A stretch of 64,000 nucleotides of DNA from the NCBI GenBank assembly GCA_030268105.1, contig BSDZ01000013.1, positions 1,531,001-1,595,000 on the forward strand, in the 5' to 3' direction. This DNA comes from Volvox africanus. Its lineage: Eukaryota > Chlorophyta > Chlorophyceae > Chlamydomonadales > Volvocaceae. Below are positions 11,218 through 23,300 of the stretch, piece by piece. Both the position numbers and the translations under genes were made by a program. Numbering within the stretch: position 1 is the stretch's first letter; each line of letters starts with the position of its first letter. The notes under the pieces were generated by a model. It was not told the DNA's origin and did no database searches. It worked only from the letters and a program-made list of their open reading frames with translations.

Positions 11218-12567
11218 ACACGTGGGATTTGAACCCTGCACTTTTGAATTTTATTGATGTGGTATTAAGATGTATTTTGCTTTAATGTAACTATCTTATC
11301 GAAGGAAATTGACAGTCCAACTTTTCCTGAGGATCAACGTGAAGCAGATCACCAGAGAAACCGAGTCGACTTGGATAATGAAAGGATCAGCTGGCGTCTA
11401 GCCGTATGCTGATACAGCATATGACTGATCGCGGAGGCAACTCCTGGCAGGCAGATGGCTACAGCTGTTGCCCAGGACAAACCCATTAAGACTGCGTTGA
11501 CAAATCAGAGGGTGAGGTACTCCCAGATAAATATTTCTCGAGGTCTTGGAAGACCTGAAGACTCCGGGCTATGATTGGCATCACATACGATTAGTAAGAC
11601 CAACACATGTCGTGCCGTCTATGCCTCACGTTCCTGTGGGTTGCGCTGTTTTACAGTGTGCTAGGGAGGCTTTCCAATCATTCCTAACAATGTGCTCCAG
11701 TGCATCATAACTTCTTAAGTATGATGTAAGAAATGCGGAAGGGTTCATATCGTAGCTCGGTCTAGCTTGCTTAGCATGACGTGTGCCGGATGCTGGCTCC
11801 TCTTCAAGGTACCTCTTGTCCAAGGTATGCTGCGAGACAGGTACAAAGTTGTGAAATATGGGGATATGTTTCGTGCGTCCTTACGTCACTGTACCCTTAC
11901 ATCTATACGTCTATACATCTTGCAAGGTGGCCAACCTTTCCGATCACTATATAATGTGACAATCAGTTTACCTAAGCCTACCCTTCATCTTGGCATCCTG
12001 TCTATCAACCCGATACACACGAAAAGTCGAATACCGGCCGCAAGCACACAATGATTGTGGTGCGATAGAAAGAACGAGTCGAATATCAATGAACTTGACG
12101 GTTCTTTGTAGAAGCCGTCTTTCTTTGGACGTGAGATCGTTGGTCCTCATCTTCGGGATCCTTTTCGGGATAACGGTTCCAGTCGGGGACAGCTATTCCA
12201 TCAATTGTAATTCGCCCCGCCACTAGATAAGATTCGGTTAGGACAAGAGTATTCGTCTTAGGCATTCAAGTCTGAAAAGCGCGCTTTCTTCTTCAAAACG
12301 CCGGTCGGATAATGTTCCTTGCCAGCAGGCAGGGCCTTGCCGGCAAGCTCTCTAACAACGATGAAGCAACCAAAACGTACTGTGCTACACACATCAATGT
12401 ATCAAAGCAAAAGCGAACCTGTCTTACGGACCGCAACACTCTCGGTGGAACTCTCGGAGTGCGTAAGCAATCTTCAGTGGAGCGGGCCGATGCTGAGAAC
12501 GAGAAAAAAAATGAACTCACATCCTATGCTGAAATAAAACCTCGGATGGCAGGCATCAATTGCACCG
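11218..12567. other. intergenic, nothing firm
   Basis: A T-arm-like fragment (gggatttgaaccc, 11224-11236) lies immediately 5' of the tRNA-Sec gene in minus sense. It lacks the rest of a tRNA and may be a tRNA-derived remnant. The remainder is mixed-composition DNA without convincing exons. Confidence 0.4.
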
Positions 12568-15500
12568 ATGGGGGCTGTGGCTCGCTCGCGTCACATGAGG
12601 TCCGATGTTCGCGTGCTTGCATACTTGCAGCTTTGCTGCTTGTGTTACCAAGATTCAGGTTTGTTAAAAACATATTATTTAATATTATTAACGAGTTGCA
12701 TTGTGTCCTTTCCGTCCACACTTCCGTCCTGTCAACCAAGCCAGGTTTTGCTGAGCGACAACAGCGACTCAGATGAGCTCAAACAGGGGATTCCGCATGA
12801 CAGTTCCAGATCCACACCCTGCAAGACCTCCCAGAACCACGAGCAGCAGCAGCAGCTACACGGCAGCCATGGACAAGGACGCCACGACGAGAAGCTCCCG
12901 TCTAACATTAGGCGGACATCTCCCGGTCCCGCCGCCGCCTTGTCCAGAAGCGCGGTGTCGATGGTGCGTCGTCGGCTGAAGCAAAAACTGCCATATACCG
13001 TGGCGGTCGTGGCCATGGCTACACCTCTGCCGCCACCGCCGCCACTACTGCTGCCGCTGCCGCCACCTCCTCCAGCACCGCAGAAGCCAACGGTGACGGT
13101 GACAGCAGCACCACCTGTCCAGCACCAGCGCCATGCCAGACATACCTGGGGGATGCGGCGCACGGCCGCAATGTTGGTTACAGTCCTCCTGGCGACGGCG
13201 GCGGCTGTGGTCGGGCTGCGCGTCATGCTGTCAAGTAATTCCCGGAGCAGCACCCGGGGCGCTGAGGGATCTGGCTCAGGTGGCGGCATTTCGGTGGTCA
13301 GCGCTGCTACCGGCGGACGCGCCACCAACGCTTTGCCGTACATGGCTGGCTGGGCGCGCCACCTCGGTATACTGTCACCCCCGACCACCGCTGCCGGCAC
13401 CGCAGCTGCGTTGCACTCGTCTCGCTCCAGCGTAATTACCGCCGCCCTCTCCCCCTCAGTTAGGGGCCGTACAGATAGCAGCACTGGTAGTAGTACACGC
13501 AACGGCGGCATTGTAAGCCCGCTGCTACGGCGGTGGCAGTGGTACGGGGGCAGTGGGCAGATGGCAACGGTGACGGCGGGCGCAGCTCCACGACACGATG
13601 AGACGATGCCATCCACGTCGTCAACACCCGCCGCGGCAGGTGGCCACGGTAGCGATAGCAGCCCCAGGATGGGTGAAGGAAGCTCAGGCACTGGTGCTGT
13701 TGCTAGTGCCGGTCGGCCGCCGCAGCCACAGGACTACGAATGGCGGGAGTCAGCTGCTGTGCGCGTGATCACGGTTGTGCATGGTGGGTGTATTTGCCAA
13801 GTCTAGACGGCGGCTCTTTTGAGATCGTATTGCGGTACCTCCTTTGGGTTTGATTTTTCATTGTATCTTACTCTTATTTTGTTTTCGGCAATTCAAGTCG
13901 TGCTTCATAGGTAAGGAACGTTATGGTTACGAGAACGACGGTATGGAAGAGATTCCGAATGGAAAAAAGAGGGGGGGGGGTAGTAATCCAGGAAAGAATG
14001 ATTTGGCTGCATGATGACGTTGCGCTTCTAATGTTTTTGTTATTGTGATTTCGTTTCTTTTTGCCGTACCTTTGCACCTTTCCGTATTGATCAATTCCTT
14101 GCCTTCGTCGCATTCATACCGTCCCTAATACATAGTATACACACACACGCACATGCACACACCTGCGCACACACAGACACACAGGCACACCCTTGAATCC
14201 TCAGAGGGCGCCCCCAGCCCCTACCGCACCTCCTGGGATTCCCTGGCCGACCACACGGCGCAGCGGTTCGAGTGGATGGACCCCGCCTACCAGATGATGG
14301 TCTTCCGGATGGAGCAGCTCGCGGCGGATCGCGGTGAGGAGATGGCGGACGGGAAGGGTACTGCTACAGGTTGAGAAAAGCGGCGCCGGTGGTCAAAGGG
14401 ACTCAGCTATAGGGGATAGGGGCTCGGGGTCCCTAACGGAGGGCTTGCAGAAGGGAGGGAAAAGGGGGGGGGAGGAGACAGTTCCGACAGTTGTTTAGCA
14501 GCCCTTGACCATTCCGCTGATCTGTAGCCTATCTGGCATATTTGGGTTTCCATGTCTTGTGCTCTTAGTAGTTACGGGTTATGGTTCCGGAGCAGAGGAA
14601 AGTCCTTGTTATGGGACCCTGCGAGTGCTGTGGTAGCTGGTGATGTGGTACGGCGACACGCAGTGTGCGTGACGGCGGCGGCGACGCTGGCGCTGATGCT
14701 GACGCTGGCCGTGGCGGTGGCGTTGATGAATTATCCGTACTGTCTCCCCGCAGGAATCCAGGGTGCCTTCCTCAATGCGCTCGAGGGCGGCGCGCAGGTG
14801 GTGGTGGGACTGAATATCACAGACGAGGCGGCGGAGGCTTTCTTTGTGGTGGGGCCTTATGCAGCTGCGGTTCCTGCAATAGTAGGGGTAGTAGGGGTGT
14901 TGTTGACACAGCTGACCGATAATGTTGCTTCCTTCTTGAGTTCCTTAGTCCGGAGAGCGAGGGGCAGGTGGAAGCGGACCGAACTGAAACCGTCTTGGGA
15001 GCCTTTCCCCGGAGTCCCCGGAGTCCCCGGAGTCCCCGGAGTCCCCGGAGTCCCCGGAGTCCCCGGAGTCCCTGGAGTCGGCGGCAAGCATATTCTTGCA
15101 TCTGGTCTAATAGGATCCAGGAAGTGAGAGGGCAGGTATAAAGTTTTTGAGCCTCCCTTCCTGGAGCTGGATCTTGTGAACCTGGCCCTTTTTGCCCTCT
15201 CTCTTGTCTTCCCAACCGAGAAGGACCCGCGGGTCAGGTCCAAGCTCCCGAACGTGGTGCTCTTCGTGGACGGCTCCGAGACTCTGTCCGCGGAGCTCAC
15301 GCAGCTGCAGGTACGGTCGCACACATTAATGTTTTTTACTGATTGACTAGGTATAGGTTGGCTAGGTACAGCTTACGAGAGCTGGTCTGTGAACTAGAAG
15401 ATCGTGGATTAAATTGTCTGGCCATGTGTGTATTTGAGGGAACTCAGTCATCGCTCTCATGCTTCTGCTATAATAGAAGTTATATGCCGTTCTTAATCAG

Positions 15501-18500
15501 CTTCTCCAAAACGCTAACCAAATACTCCACCCTGCCCCGGTACCCAGAGCGGATTGCGCCCGCAGGATTCAGGATCTTGGCGTACGGCACTAGCACGGTG
15601 GGTTGGAAGGCATGTGTTCCAAATGCCACCCGGCCGCTCGAGAAGCGCGTCGAGAGGGAAGTGTACGAGGGGCGGTGGTGGTAACGATATGCAGATATCC
15701 CATGATGCATCTAATCAGAGGGCTCGGGAAGTGGGGGCCGGTAACGGAGGGGGGAGGGGATAAATGTTTATTTAAGTATTTGCATTCACACCGATCAATT
15801 AAAGGGAGGGGAGGGTTTCAAAACCCTAAAACCCTCAACCGATTTCAAAGTATGGCAACCTGGAAGAGGCACACTTCTGTACAAGGTCGACAAACTGCGG
15901 ATAGGGGTATCAGGCTCTGGAGTGATAGGATGGGTCCTGTTGTTTATGTGTGTGTGTGTGTGTATTGAGGGGATACTCAGTCGCGGCATAGGCACCAACC
16001 CGCACCCCACACAGGCGGCTTCCCTGGACCCCGGATGGAAAGGGGCTGGAGGTGTGGGACACAGTACAACAGCTCCTGAGGCGCCACGATTCGGACAACT
16101 TTCTCTTTGTGTACCTGGTGCTCGTCAATCAGTTCGTTACAACGGTTAGACAGGTATGATGGTACGACAATTTGAAAGCTTTCTTTGAACAATCAAACTA
16201 TGCTGTTGACCTGGACTTTCATTTTGCTTCGTATCCAATAATTCTTATGGCACGGCCAGCGGTGGCGACTGACTCATTCGCGATCCTCCCCACTTTTCCG
16301 CAACCGCCAACCACCTAATCGATAACTGTCGCTCCGTTTTCCCGTCCGTCAGGTCGCCGAAACGACGAAAGGATTCGATCTCCAGTCGATTATCTGCATG
16401 GCCAAGAACTGCGGGTCTAAGTAGGTTGCAGTTGGCGGTTGATGACGGTTGGAGGTTAGCGATTTTCGGGCATGAGCCGTGGGGTATATGATTACCTGAA
16501 CAGTTATTTGTACGGTCTGCAATTTATAACCTAGTTGTCGCTCGCTTCCCGTATAATGCCATATCCGCGCAGGGTAGTTGGTTGTGTTCAAGATACGACG
16601 TGCAAGTCCGTGCTTGACTGCCTACAGGCCTGCAGCTTTAACGATCAAGTGGGTTTTAGGGTTTTAACTTACATGTTCTGATACAACATGTACTGTTTTG
16701 GAAATAGCTTATTTTTGTCGCTTTTGTCGTATTGGACGTCTTAACTCGCTGCCTTGTGCCCTTAGGAAGGTGGACACCGAGAGACATCGAATGAGGAAAT
16801 CTGAAAACCCTACCCACCTTGAAGCGCCGAAAACTAATGGCAGCTCCGAAACTTCCCGAGTATGGTCGCAGGTGTGTCAGTACCGCTGCATCGTGAGCTA
16901 CGAGAGCCCCCTCCTGGAGCAATTCAGTTTGTGCATCCTACAGCTTCACAACTGCCGTAACCTGGACGCCAAGCCGCCACTTCTGCCGGGTGCGGGGTTG
17001 AGGAGATTGGGCACCCACCCTGGGAAGGAATCTGACGTAAACGAAACTGACGCACGTGTTAACGACATAACGAGTTCCCGCTCGTTACCCTTCCCTAGTC
17101 GCCCATCGTTTATGGAATGTGACCCCACCGCCGACAGATCCCGCACCCATGCCATCTTTCCGCGGCGTCCCACTGACCCATGGGACTGCGGAAGAGCTAT
17201 TTTTTGGTTGGCTGGACGAGCCCGGACAGGGCGCCCCACGGTCGATAGTACTTGGAGATCGTACAGGAAAACCGTACAGCTGGCTAGTGGCGGCAGGTGT
17301 GTCTCCATGTGTGCTCGTCTGCATATGTGTATGTCTATGTGTCAAGATGCTTTTTGATGAGGGCACCGCATTGATCCTTTTTGAATCTACGACACTTTGA
17401 AATCAACAACATGGTTTCACAAAGCACCTGACCCGTGACAGTGTACCGAGGATCTGGTGTGGCCGTCACAGGTTGCGTCGGATGTCGACGTATCCGGATG
17501 CGCCGCTGATCCCATGTTCGCATGTCCATAGCTCCAAACCAATATAACAATCACTTCCACGTTCCTGCATGCTCTTACCCCAGCATACAGACTGCACCCC
17601 ATCAGTGAATAGGACGAGGAAAGTCCTTCCCACAATTCCCTTGCGTCCCCCTTCCCCTATTTTCAAATCGACCTGTTGGATCGCATACGGCAACCTGACT
17701 ACCTTCAGGCAAGAACCCTGCTTACGACTATTTTCCCTGTCAGCACCAGCTTTACTACCGCGGCCGCGGTCGGGGTCAGGTGTGGTACGAGCCCGTGTTC
17801 AAGGTGGTAACGTTGGACGGTCGGGAGGTGTGGCGCCGTCGAGTGTACAGAGTGCGGCGTGGCAAGGTGGGTGCAATTAAGGTTATGGCAGTGTCACTGG
17901 GGCCTCTCGGTTTGTGAGAAGTTGGGTTCCCGATGTGGCTGCTGCTTACCCACAGCAGCGCTGGATAGTATCGATATTCGGGAAAAGGGAATACACGGGA
18001 CATGGAGACAGGTTAGGACAATGTTACTGGACGCTTTCCGCAAGGATAAACGGCACGGGGACAAAAGGATTATTGCGTGGCAGAGGCGCCTAAGCTTTTT
18101 ATGGGTTTAGGGTTACCTAGTTAACTTAGGGTTACGATGGTGGCCCACTGCGTTATGTAACTAGGTCCCCTGTTCAGATTAAGATGCATCACGCCATAAG
18201 CTTTTGGGGAGAAGAGACCATGCACCGTCCCTACATCCCATTTGCACAGCATGCACCACTCCACCTGAAATCCTAGATCTGACCCAATCCATGTGACCAA
18301 AGTGCAAGCGACACTGCGGCCCCGACTCTCAGGTCCCTGGTACGTTCCACCTGTCGGTCTTGGATAATGGGGTGACATCCAATGAGTTTTGGCGTATCCT
18401 GGACTGCGATGAAGACCTCAGTTTCTGTCTATTTTATTACAGTGGCGCTGCATCTGCGGCAGGTGAGGAGTCTCACGGAGATTAACATCCCCACGTCCGC

Positions 18501-18759
18501 TGGTCTGACAATTGTGTATGCACTGCCTTGCGTGTGACAATTGTGTATGCACTACCTTACAGGTCTTTCCTACAGCGGCGCCGTGCTTGGAACACCTGAC
18601 GGACACATGCCCGGTCCACAGCATACAGAGCGCCTGAATGAGGCATTGCGCCGAGCAGGTATTGAGCCATGGGAACTCAGCTATGTGAAGAATGACGACT
18701 GCGCAGACGCGCCGCTGCGGATCACGGGGCCTGTGGCAGCCCCGGCGCCAGCTGCCTAA
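12568..18759 (+). CDS. violaxanthin de-epoxidase-related protein (VDE/VDR family) with long N-terminal region
   Basis: Exons well supported by phase are 16015-16153, 16353-16420, 16573-16648, 16872-16989, 17138-17296, 17709-17866, 18333-18462 and 18563-18759 (stop TAA). Together they encode the VDE layout: a Cys-rich domain (CMAKNCGSK, then TTCKSVLDCLQAC, VCQYRC, LQLHNC), then the lipocalin-like domain (PSFRGVPLTHGTAEEL, NPAYDYFPCQHQ, GQVWYEPVFKVVTLDGRE) and a C-terminal part with LSYSGAVLGTPDG. VDE removes epoxide oxygens from violaxanthin in the thylakoid lumen; VDE-related paralogues have less clear substrates. Upstream exons ending at 13783, then 14205-14333 and 14754 onward, join in phase 1 (EGAPSPYR; AADRGIQG). 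They add a Pro-rich stretch, one membrane helix (MLVTVLLATAAAVVGL) and domains I cannot name. Exons between about 14.9 and 16.0 kb are unresolved. The start is uncertain: 12568 is the outermost in-frame ATG, 12961 an alternative. Confidence 0.75.
14120..14190. repeat. (CA)n-rich tract in intron
   Basis: An imperfect CACACA tract lies just upstream of the acceptor at 14204 in the VDE-related gene. Confidence 0.75.
15011..15079 (+). repeat. 9-base GGAGTCCCC minisatellite
   Basis: Seven or more near-perfect copies of GGAGTCCCC. In the plus frame continuing from the exon at 14754 the tract reads as repeated Gly-Val-Pro up to a stop at 15125-15127. It is therefore either a collagen-like tail of an alternative, unspliced isoform or intronic sequence of the VDE-related gene. 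The donor before it cannot be fixed by eye. Confidence 0.85.
15826..15840. repeat. telomere-like CCCTAAAA unit in intron
   Basis: The sequence aaccctaaaaccctc carries a CCCTAAAACCCT core, matching the TTTTAGGG octamer of volvocine telomeres. A similar GGGTTTTAGGGTTTTA occurs at about 16650-16665 and a diverged one at 18100-18120. Confidence 0.6.
18506..18557. repeat. direct repeat in last intron of VDE-related gene
   Basis: The block tgacaattgtgtatgcact occurs twice, about 29 bases apart, the second copy abutting the acceptor at 18562. It looks like a recent tandem duplication of the 3' end of the intron. Confidence 0.75.
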
Positions 18760-20334
18760 AAGTGCGTCTGACACCAGGGCCAACACCGGGGCATGTGTAC
18801 CTGGTGTGCCATGAGCAGCCTGAGCTGACGAGTTGGAAGGCAGTATAGCTTCACAATGGTACAGAAAATGCATGCACACACATCAACACATTTATGCGGC
18901 GGGAAGCAGTAGTGTACCATACGTGGGGCAGTGTAGGATTTAAGGTTCAGCCAGGAAACCTGAAGGAGAGCGGAAAGGCACATATAGTTCGGAGTGTGTA
19001 TGTGATGCATGTGTTTAGGTTACGCATAGTATAGTCATTGATATTAAATTTGATAACTTCAGGAATTACCTATGCTGTGTTCTCTCTGATTACCCCATCT
19101 CTACGTACATTTTAGTTAACGGTATATGCTAGGATTGGTAGCATGTAGCACCTTTCATCTTTGCTAACAAGGTGGTGCCTATAATGGAGAGCATGAACCA
19201 GTGGCTGTTGATTGTTGGTAGTCCACGATTTTCACCTTCCGAATGCAAATTTATAACAGGTGCAAAAATGCAGCTTCAGCACCGGCAGAGCAGCCACCGT
19301 ACCGTATGTAGACGTTGCAGCCCTTCAGTCCTCGTGCGATGGGGAAATATGTGTGCGCACAGGACATACGATCAGCCTCCCTTCCCTCTCCCCCAACCGT
19401 CCGAGGATCGGAACATCCAAACACAACTGACCAAGCAGAGACCGTTTCGTTCACTGCACCAGGGCAGCAAAAAGAATAGCCTTCTTACCTGTTACCCATC
19501 TACCCCCAGATCACAGCCTCTCCTTAAACATTATTTACATTTTACCGCATATACTTTACAGCGCCTTTGGCCAACTAAATTGTAATTGACCCATACCCCA
19601 AATTACACGGATCCACACAGCAAGAGCTGGCTAGGAGAAGCTAGCAGTGACTTGCCTCTTGCAGCAACTCGCTCACCAGCCCTACCATTCCAACCGCACG
19701 CACCCACTAGCCAACCCACATTCTAAGGTGGACGCGCCTGGCGCTACCATCCCAGCCTTCCGAATTAGACTACAAAATACTGACAAAATTGCGCCGAACA
19801 TAGCTCACAGATTCCAACCAACGCTTTAGCGTTCCCCTTATCGCAGGCCCCCGGCTTAGGCCTGATAGTGCTTTGCAAGCCGCAACCACACTTTCTTGCC
19901 CTCTCCCAACCCTATCCGTTCTTCGTTAACCCGAAACCCAATCATTCCCTGGACTGGCCTCGCCTCCCCATAACCAACCCTAACCGGATAATTACGGAAA
20001 ACACATCCTCTAACAGCCAAGCCATGAAGACCGTGGGGTCACCACCCATGCCGACTCCTTTCCCACCCGTATCCTCCCTCCTATAATGCCACCTCCTGGC
20101 AGCCCGGCGCTCTTTCATCCCGCACTCTCCCGCATCCCACCGGCGCCTCTTCAGCAGCTTATAAAGCACCACCATCGGTTCCACATATACGCACCTGCCT
20201 TCCACAAGTTCGCACTTGCCTGGTTGGGCCGCATAGCTGCCCTCATTAGGGCATGAATTCGCCGACTCCTCTGCAGCCTCTCGATTTGGTCAAGTCTCCC
20301 AAATTCCTCGGCCACTTCCTTCGCGATGGGCATG
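18760..20334. other. convergent intergenic region
   Basis: This is the likely 3' UTR of the VDE-related gene on the plus strand and of the KH-domain gene on the minus strand. A TGTAA motif (the volvocine polyadenylation signal) occurs at 19581-19585. No coding exon is convincing. From about 19600 to 20100 the plus strand is C-rich with many AACCC words. Confidence 0.4.
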
Positions 20335-23300
20335 TCAGTCATCTCCATCTCCATAGCTAATAAGACCCTGCAGGGATCCAGTGACCTGTACGCCGGCGGC
20401 AGAGGGTTGCTCGACCTGGGGAGCAGTGCCGCTGGCGGCTGCATATGCAGGGACAGGATCGGCAGCTGCAGTGCCAGGAGGCAGGGACCGATCCATGGGT
20501 CCATGGGCCAGTGGGTGGAGCACAGCGGTCAGGAGAGGGGTGGCGGGCGGGCGGGAGTGTTAGTGAGCTCCAGAGGGAGAGGTAAGGTCGGGTCCATCGG
20601 AGAGGAAGTGGATGGAGTGAGCATATCTGGACACAGCATTGCGGTAACGGGGTAAGGGGGAGGCGGCGGAAAGCAGGCAGGCAGCGAGGCGGGCAGCGGG
20701 GGCGCCGGCTGCACCTGAGCCTCACGAGGAAAATCCGGAGGAAGGGTGGTAAACCCCAGGGGCCCTCATCATCTCCCCGCGAGTTTTCCGGCACCCGGAG
20801 GCAGAATTCCTCAAACCCACAGCGCCATACGCACGCATGAACTCCTCCAGCAAAACCCCACGTGCACGGCAGCTATACATCTGTACACAACTCCGCAACA
20901 CACGAACATCAGAACTTGCACGTAACGGAAGGGCAATGGATCAATCGATGCTGGTATCAAAGAAGACAAAAAACACCAGCCAATGGCCCCGCTGTACAGG
21001 TGTGTGCATGCGTGCGTCGCATCTCCAACTTGCAAGTGAACTTCCAAGCCATTGCAAGAGAACCTAAGCCCTACCCACACACCTCCAATAAACGCACGAC
21101 CCCATCAATTAGAAACCCGTCCCCACACGGCACAGTAACTATACAACAAGAACCACTTTCATCGCGCTCGCCCGCACACTTCTCATGCCGCCAGGCCTTC
21201 AAGCCGTGTAAGAGGACCTGACTTGCGAGACCTCGCCCCACACCCTGGACGTTGGGGTAACCCAGCCCAACTCCCTCACAGCCTCTCTGTGCAGCTTTCT
21301 GCACGTCACACAATGACCGCACGCAAGGGAATCAATACCCTAGCGGCCACTGGACCCCGTACTCGTAGAGACCCTGTAAATGACAAGCTTGCAGGTCGCT
21401 TATCCATTAGCATAACGATAAATCCTGTCGATCCTACATTCCATCGATCACACGCCGTTTTAACGGACGGCTGAGCAAAACGACATCCCAGATTCATGAC
21501 GGTTCTGCAGGTACCGAAGGTCTCCATCCACCTCACGGGATCTGAATCACGAGGTGCAGCAGGGGGGCTGCAGGGGATATCACGTACAGCGGTAGGGTAA
21601 CGGCAGCCCTATTGCTGTCGAACAGCAGAGCCGCGGCAGAGGGCAGAAGCCTGGTCTCTTGGGGGTTCCGCTTTCCATGCAGAGGCAACTGGTCTTTCCG
21701 TGAGGTCCAACGAGCCGAAAACGACCCAATATGATCGGAAATGAACACACACGCACACTTGTTCACGCAGAGACACACACCACACTGGTACATATCCGCA
21801 TTTCTCAACCTCCAACTACAACCAGATCGCCATCGCCACCACCATCGCCATCCCGCAGGACCCTGACTTCGACCCAGTCCCACCAACCCACTGCCGCTGC
21901 CACGGCATTCAGCGGCACCACAGGACAGCAGTGCCGTACCTCCTGGTCCTGTGGGTCCGCCGCCAGGCCCCGCCGACGCAGCTTGCTCCTGAGCCCTTTC
22001 ATGCCCCGCCGCGCCACCACCAGGTCCAAACATTCCAACGTAGTTGCTGAAACTGCTGTTCACGTTGGAGCCGTCGCTAGGGGTGACAGCGCGGCCCCTT
22101 GCCTGGGCGTACTGAGCGTAGGGGTTGTCTGGTGGAGGAGGGGAGGGGCGGGCCTGTGCGCGCACGCACGCACGCAAATGTGTGTCCAAGAAACGCGACA
22201 CAACACTATGTAACGCATCATCGCGTGACCACGGTCGGATTTTTAAGGCAACCATGCAACGGGCACCAGTTGCAACAGCGTTGTGTTCAGAAGCTGTGTA
22301 GTGCTGCCACCCCGATGGTATGTGGCAAACGGGCACACAGACTGCCGGAAGGATTCCTCCGGAGATGTGCGCGCTTCAGAGAGAAGCTTTCAGGAAGCGA
22401 TCCTGGGGCTGTCACCAGATGTTAGATTTGAAATGCCGAATGGATTTTGGGTTCGCTTTTGAAGACAACTCAGACCAAGCATTAGGGGGAACCGAAGTGG
22501 AATACACGCGTACGTAGGGTTTAGGTTGGGTTGGGTTTAAGAGTGTCGTTAACATAGCCCATACAAGGTGGCATAATCGAGGCAGGGCGTCAGTTCCATT
22601 CAACCAAGGGTACCAGTTGCTCCCTTCTGTTTTGTTATCCTTTCCTTTCTTTGCCCGACGTTTCAAGAGCCTGTGAAGCCCCCTGCCCTGCCCTGCCATA
22701 TGCCCTGCCCCTGCCGCGGCTTGCACACGCTCATGTGGGACGCACCTGCTCTCCTTCACGAGCTTCTCGGAACTTGCGCTTCGGCGCCCCGCTGGACGCC
22801 AACTCCTGCGCTGGAGGGGAAGTCGGAGTAAAGGCATTTCCGTGGCCATAGCCGTGACCCTGCACCGGCCCCGCCGCGCCTTGCGGAGCAGGTAACGGTG
22901 CAGCTGCTGGCGGCGCAGGGGCATAAGTTGTACCGTATGGCGGTTGTGCAACCTGCAGTGCCGCCACGGGTGGTGGCACCGGCGCCGCCGGCGTTGGCGC
23001 TGGCACGGGCGTCGCCACGGTTGCTGGCACCGGAGGTACACTGTATGCAGACGCGGCCGCCGGCTGCGATGGCGGGTAGGATTGCGATGAATGCGACGGC
23101 GCAGCATATCCTCCAGGGGCACCTTCCGGCGGGTATTTATATGGTTGGGTGGGCAGGAGCACTCCGGGTGCAGCGGCTTGTTGAGGGTAGGAATACGGTG
23201 CCGGTGCGCCTGGGTGAACCTGCGCCAGATATGGTGCCGCTGCTGATCCGTACGGCTGCGGCGGCGGATATCCTGCAGGAAGAGGACAGTAAGGATGCCC

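Noticed and set aside
14817..15324. Minus-strand (LRG)n and (GTP)n frames
   Set aside because: They are mirror frames of the GGAGTCCCC minisatellite and of plus-strand exons.
16698..16870. Plus-strand frame RKVDTERHRMRKSENP as an exon of the VDE-related gene
   Set aside because: Phase and the Cys-rich alignment require splicing from 16648 directly to 16872, so this is intron.
20151..20370. Minus-strand frame MPIAKEVAEEFGRLDQIERL and following residues, which looks protein-like
   Set aside because: It starts within the last codons of the KH-domain gene in another frame and continues in its 3' flank. No splice sites or family support it as a separate gene.
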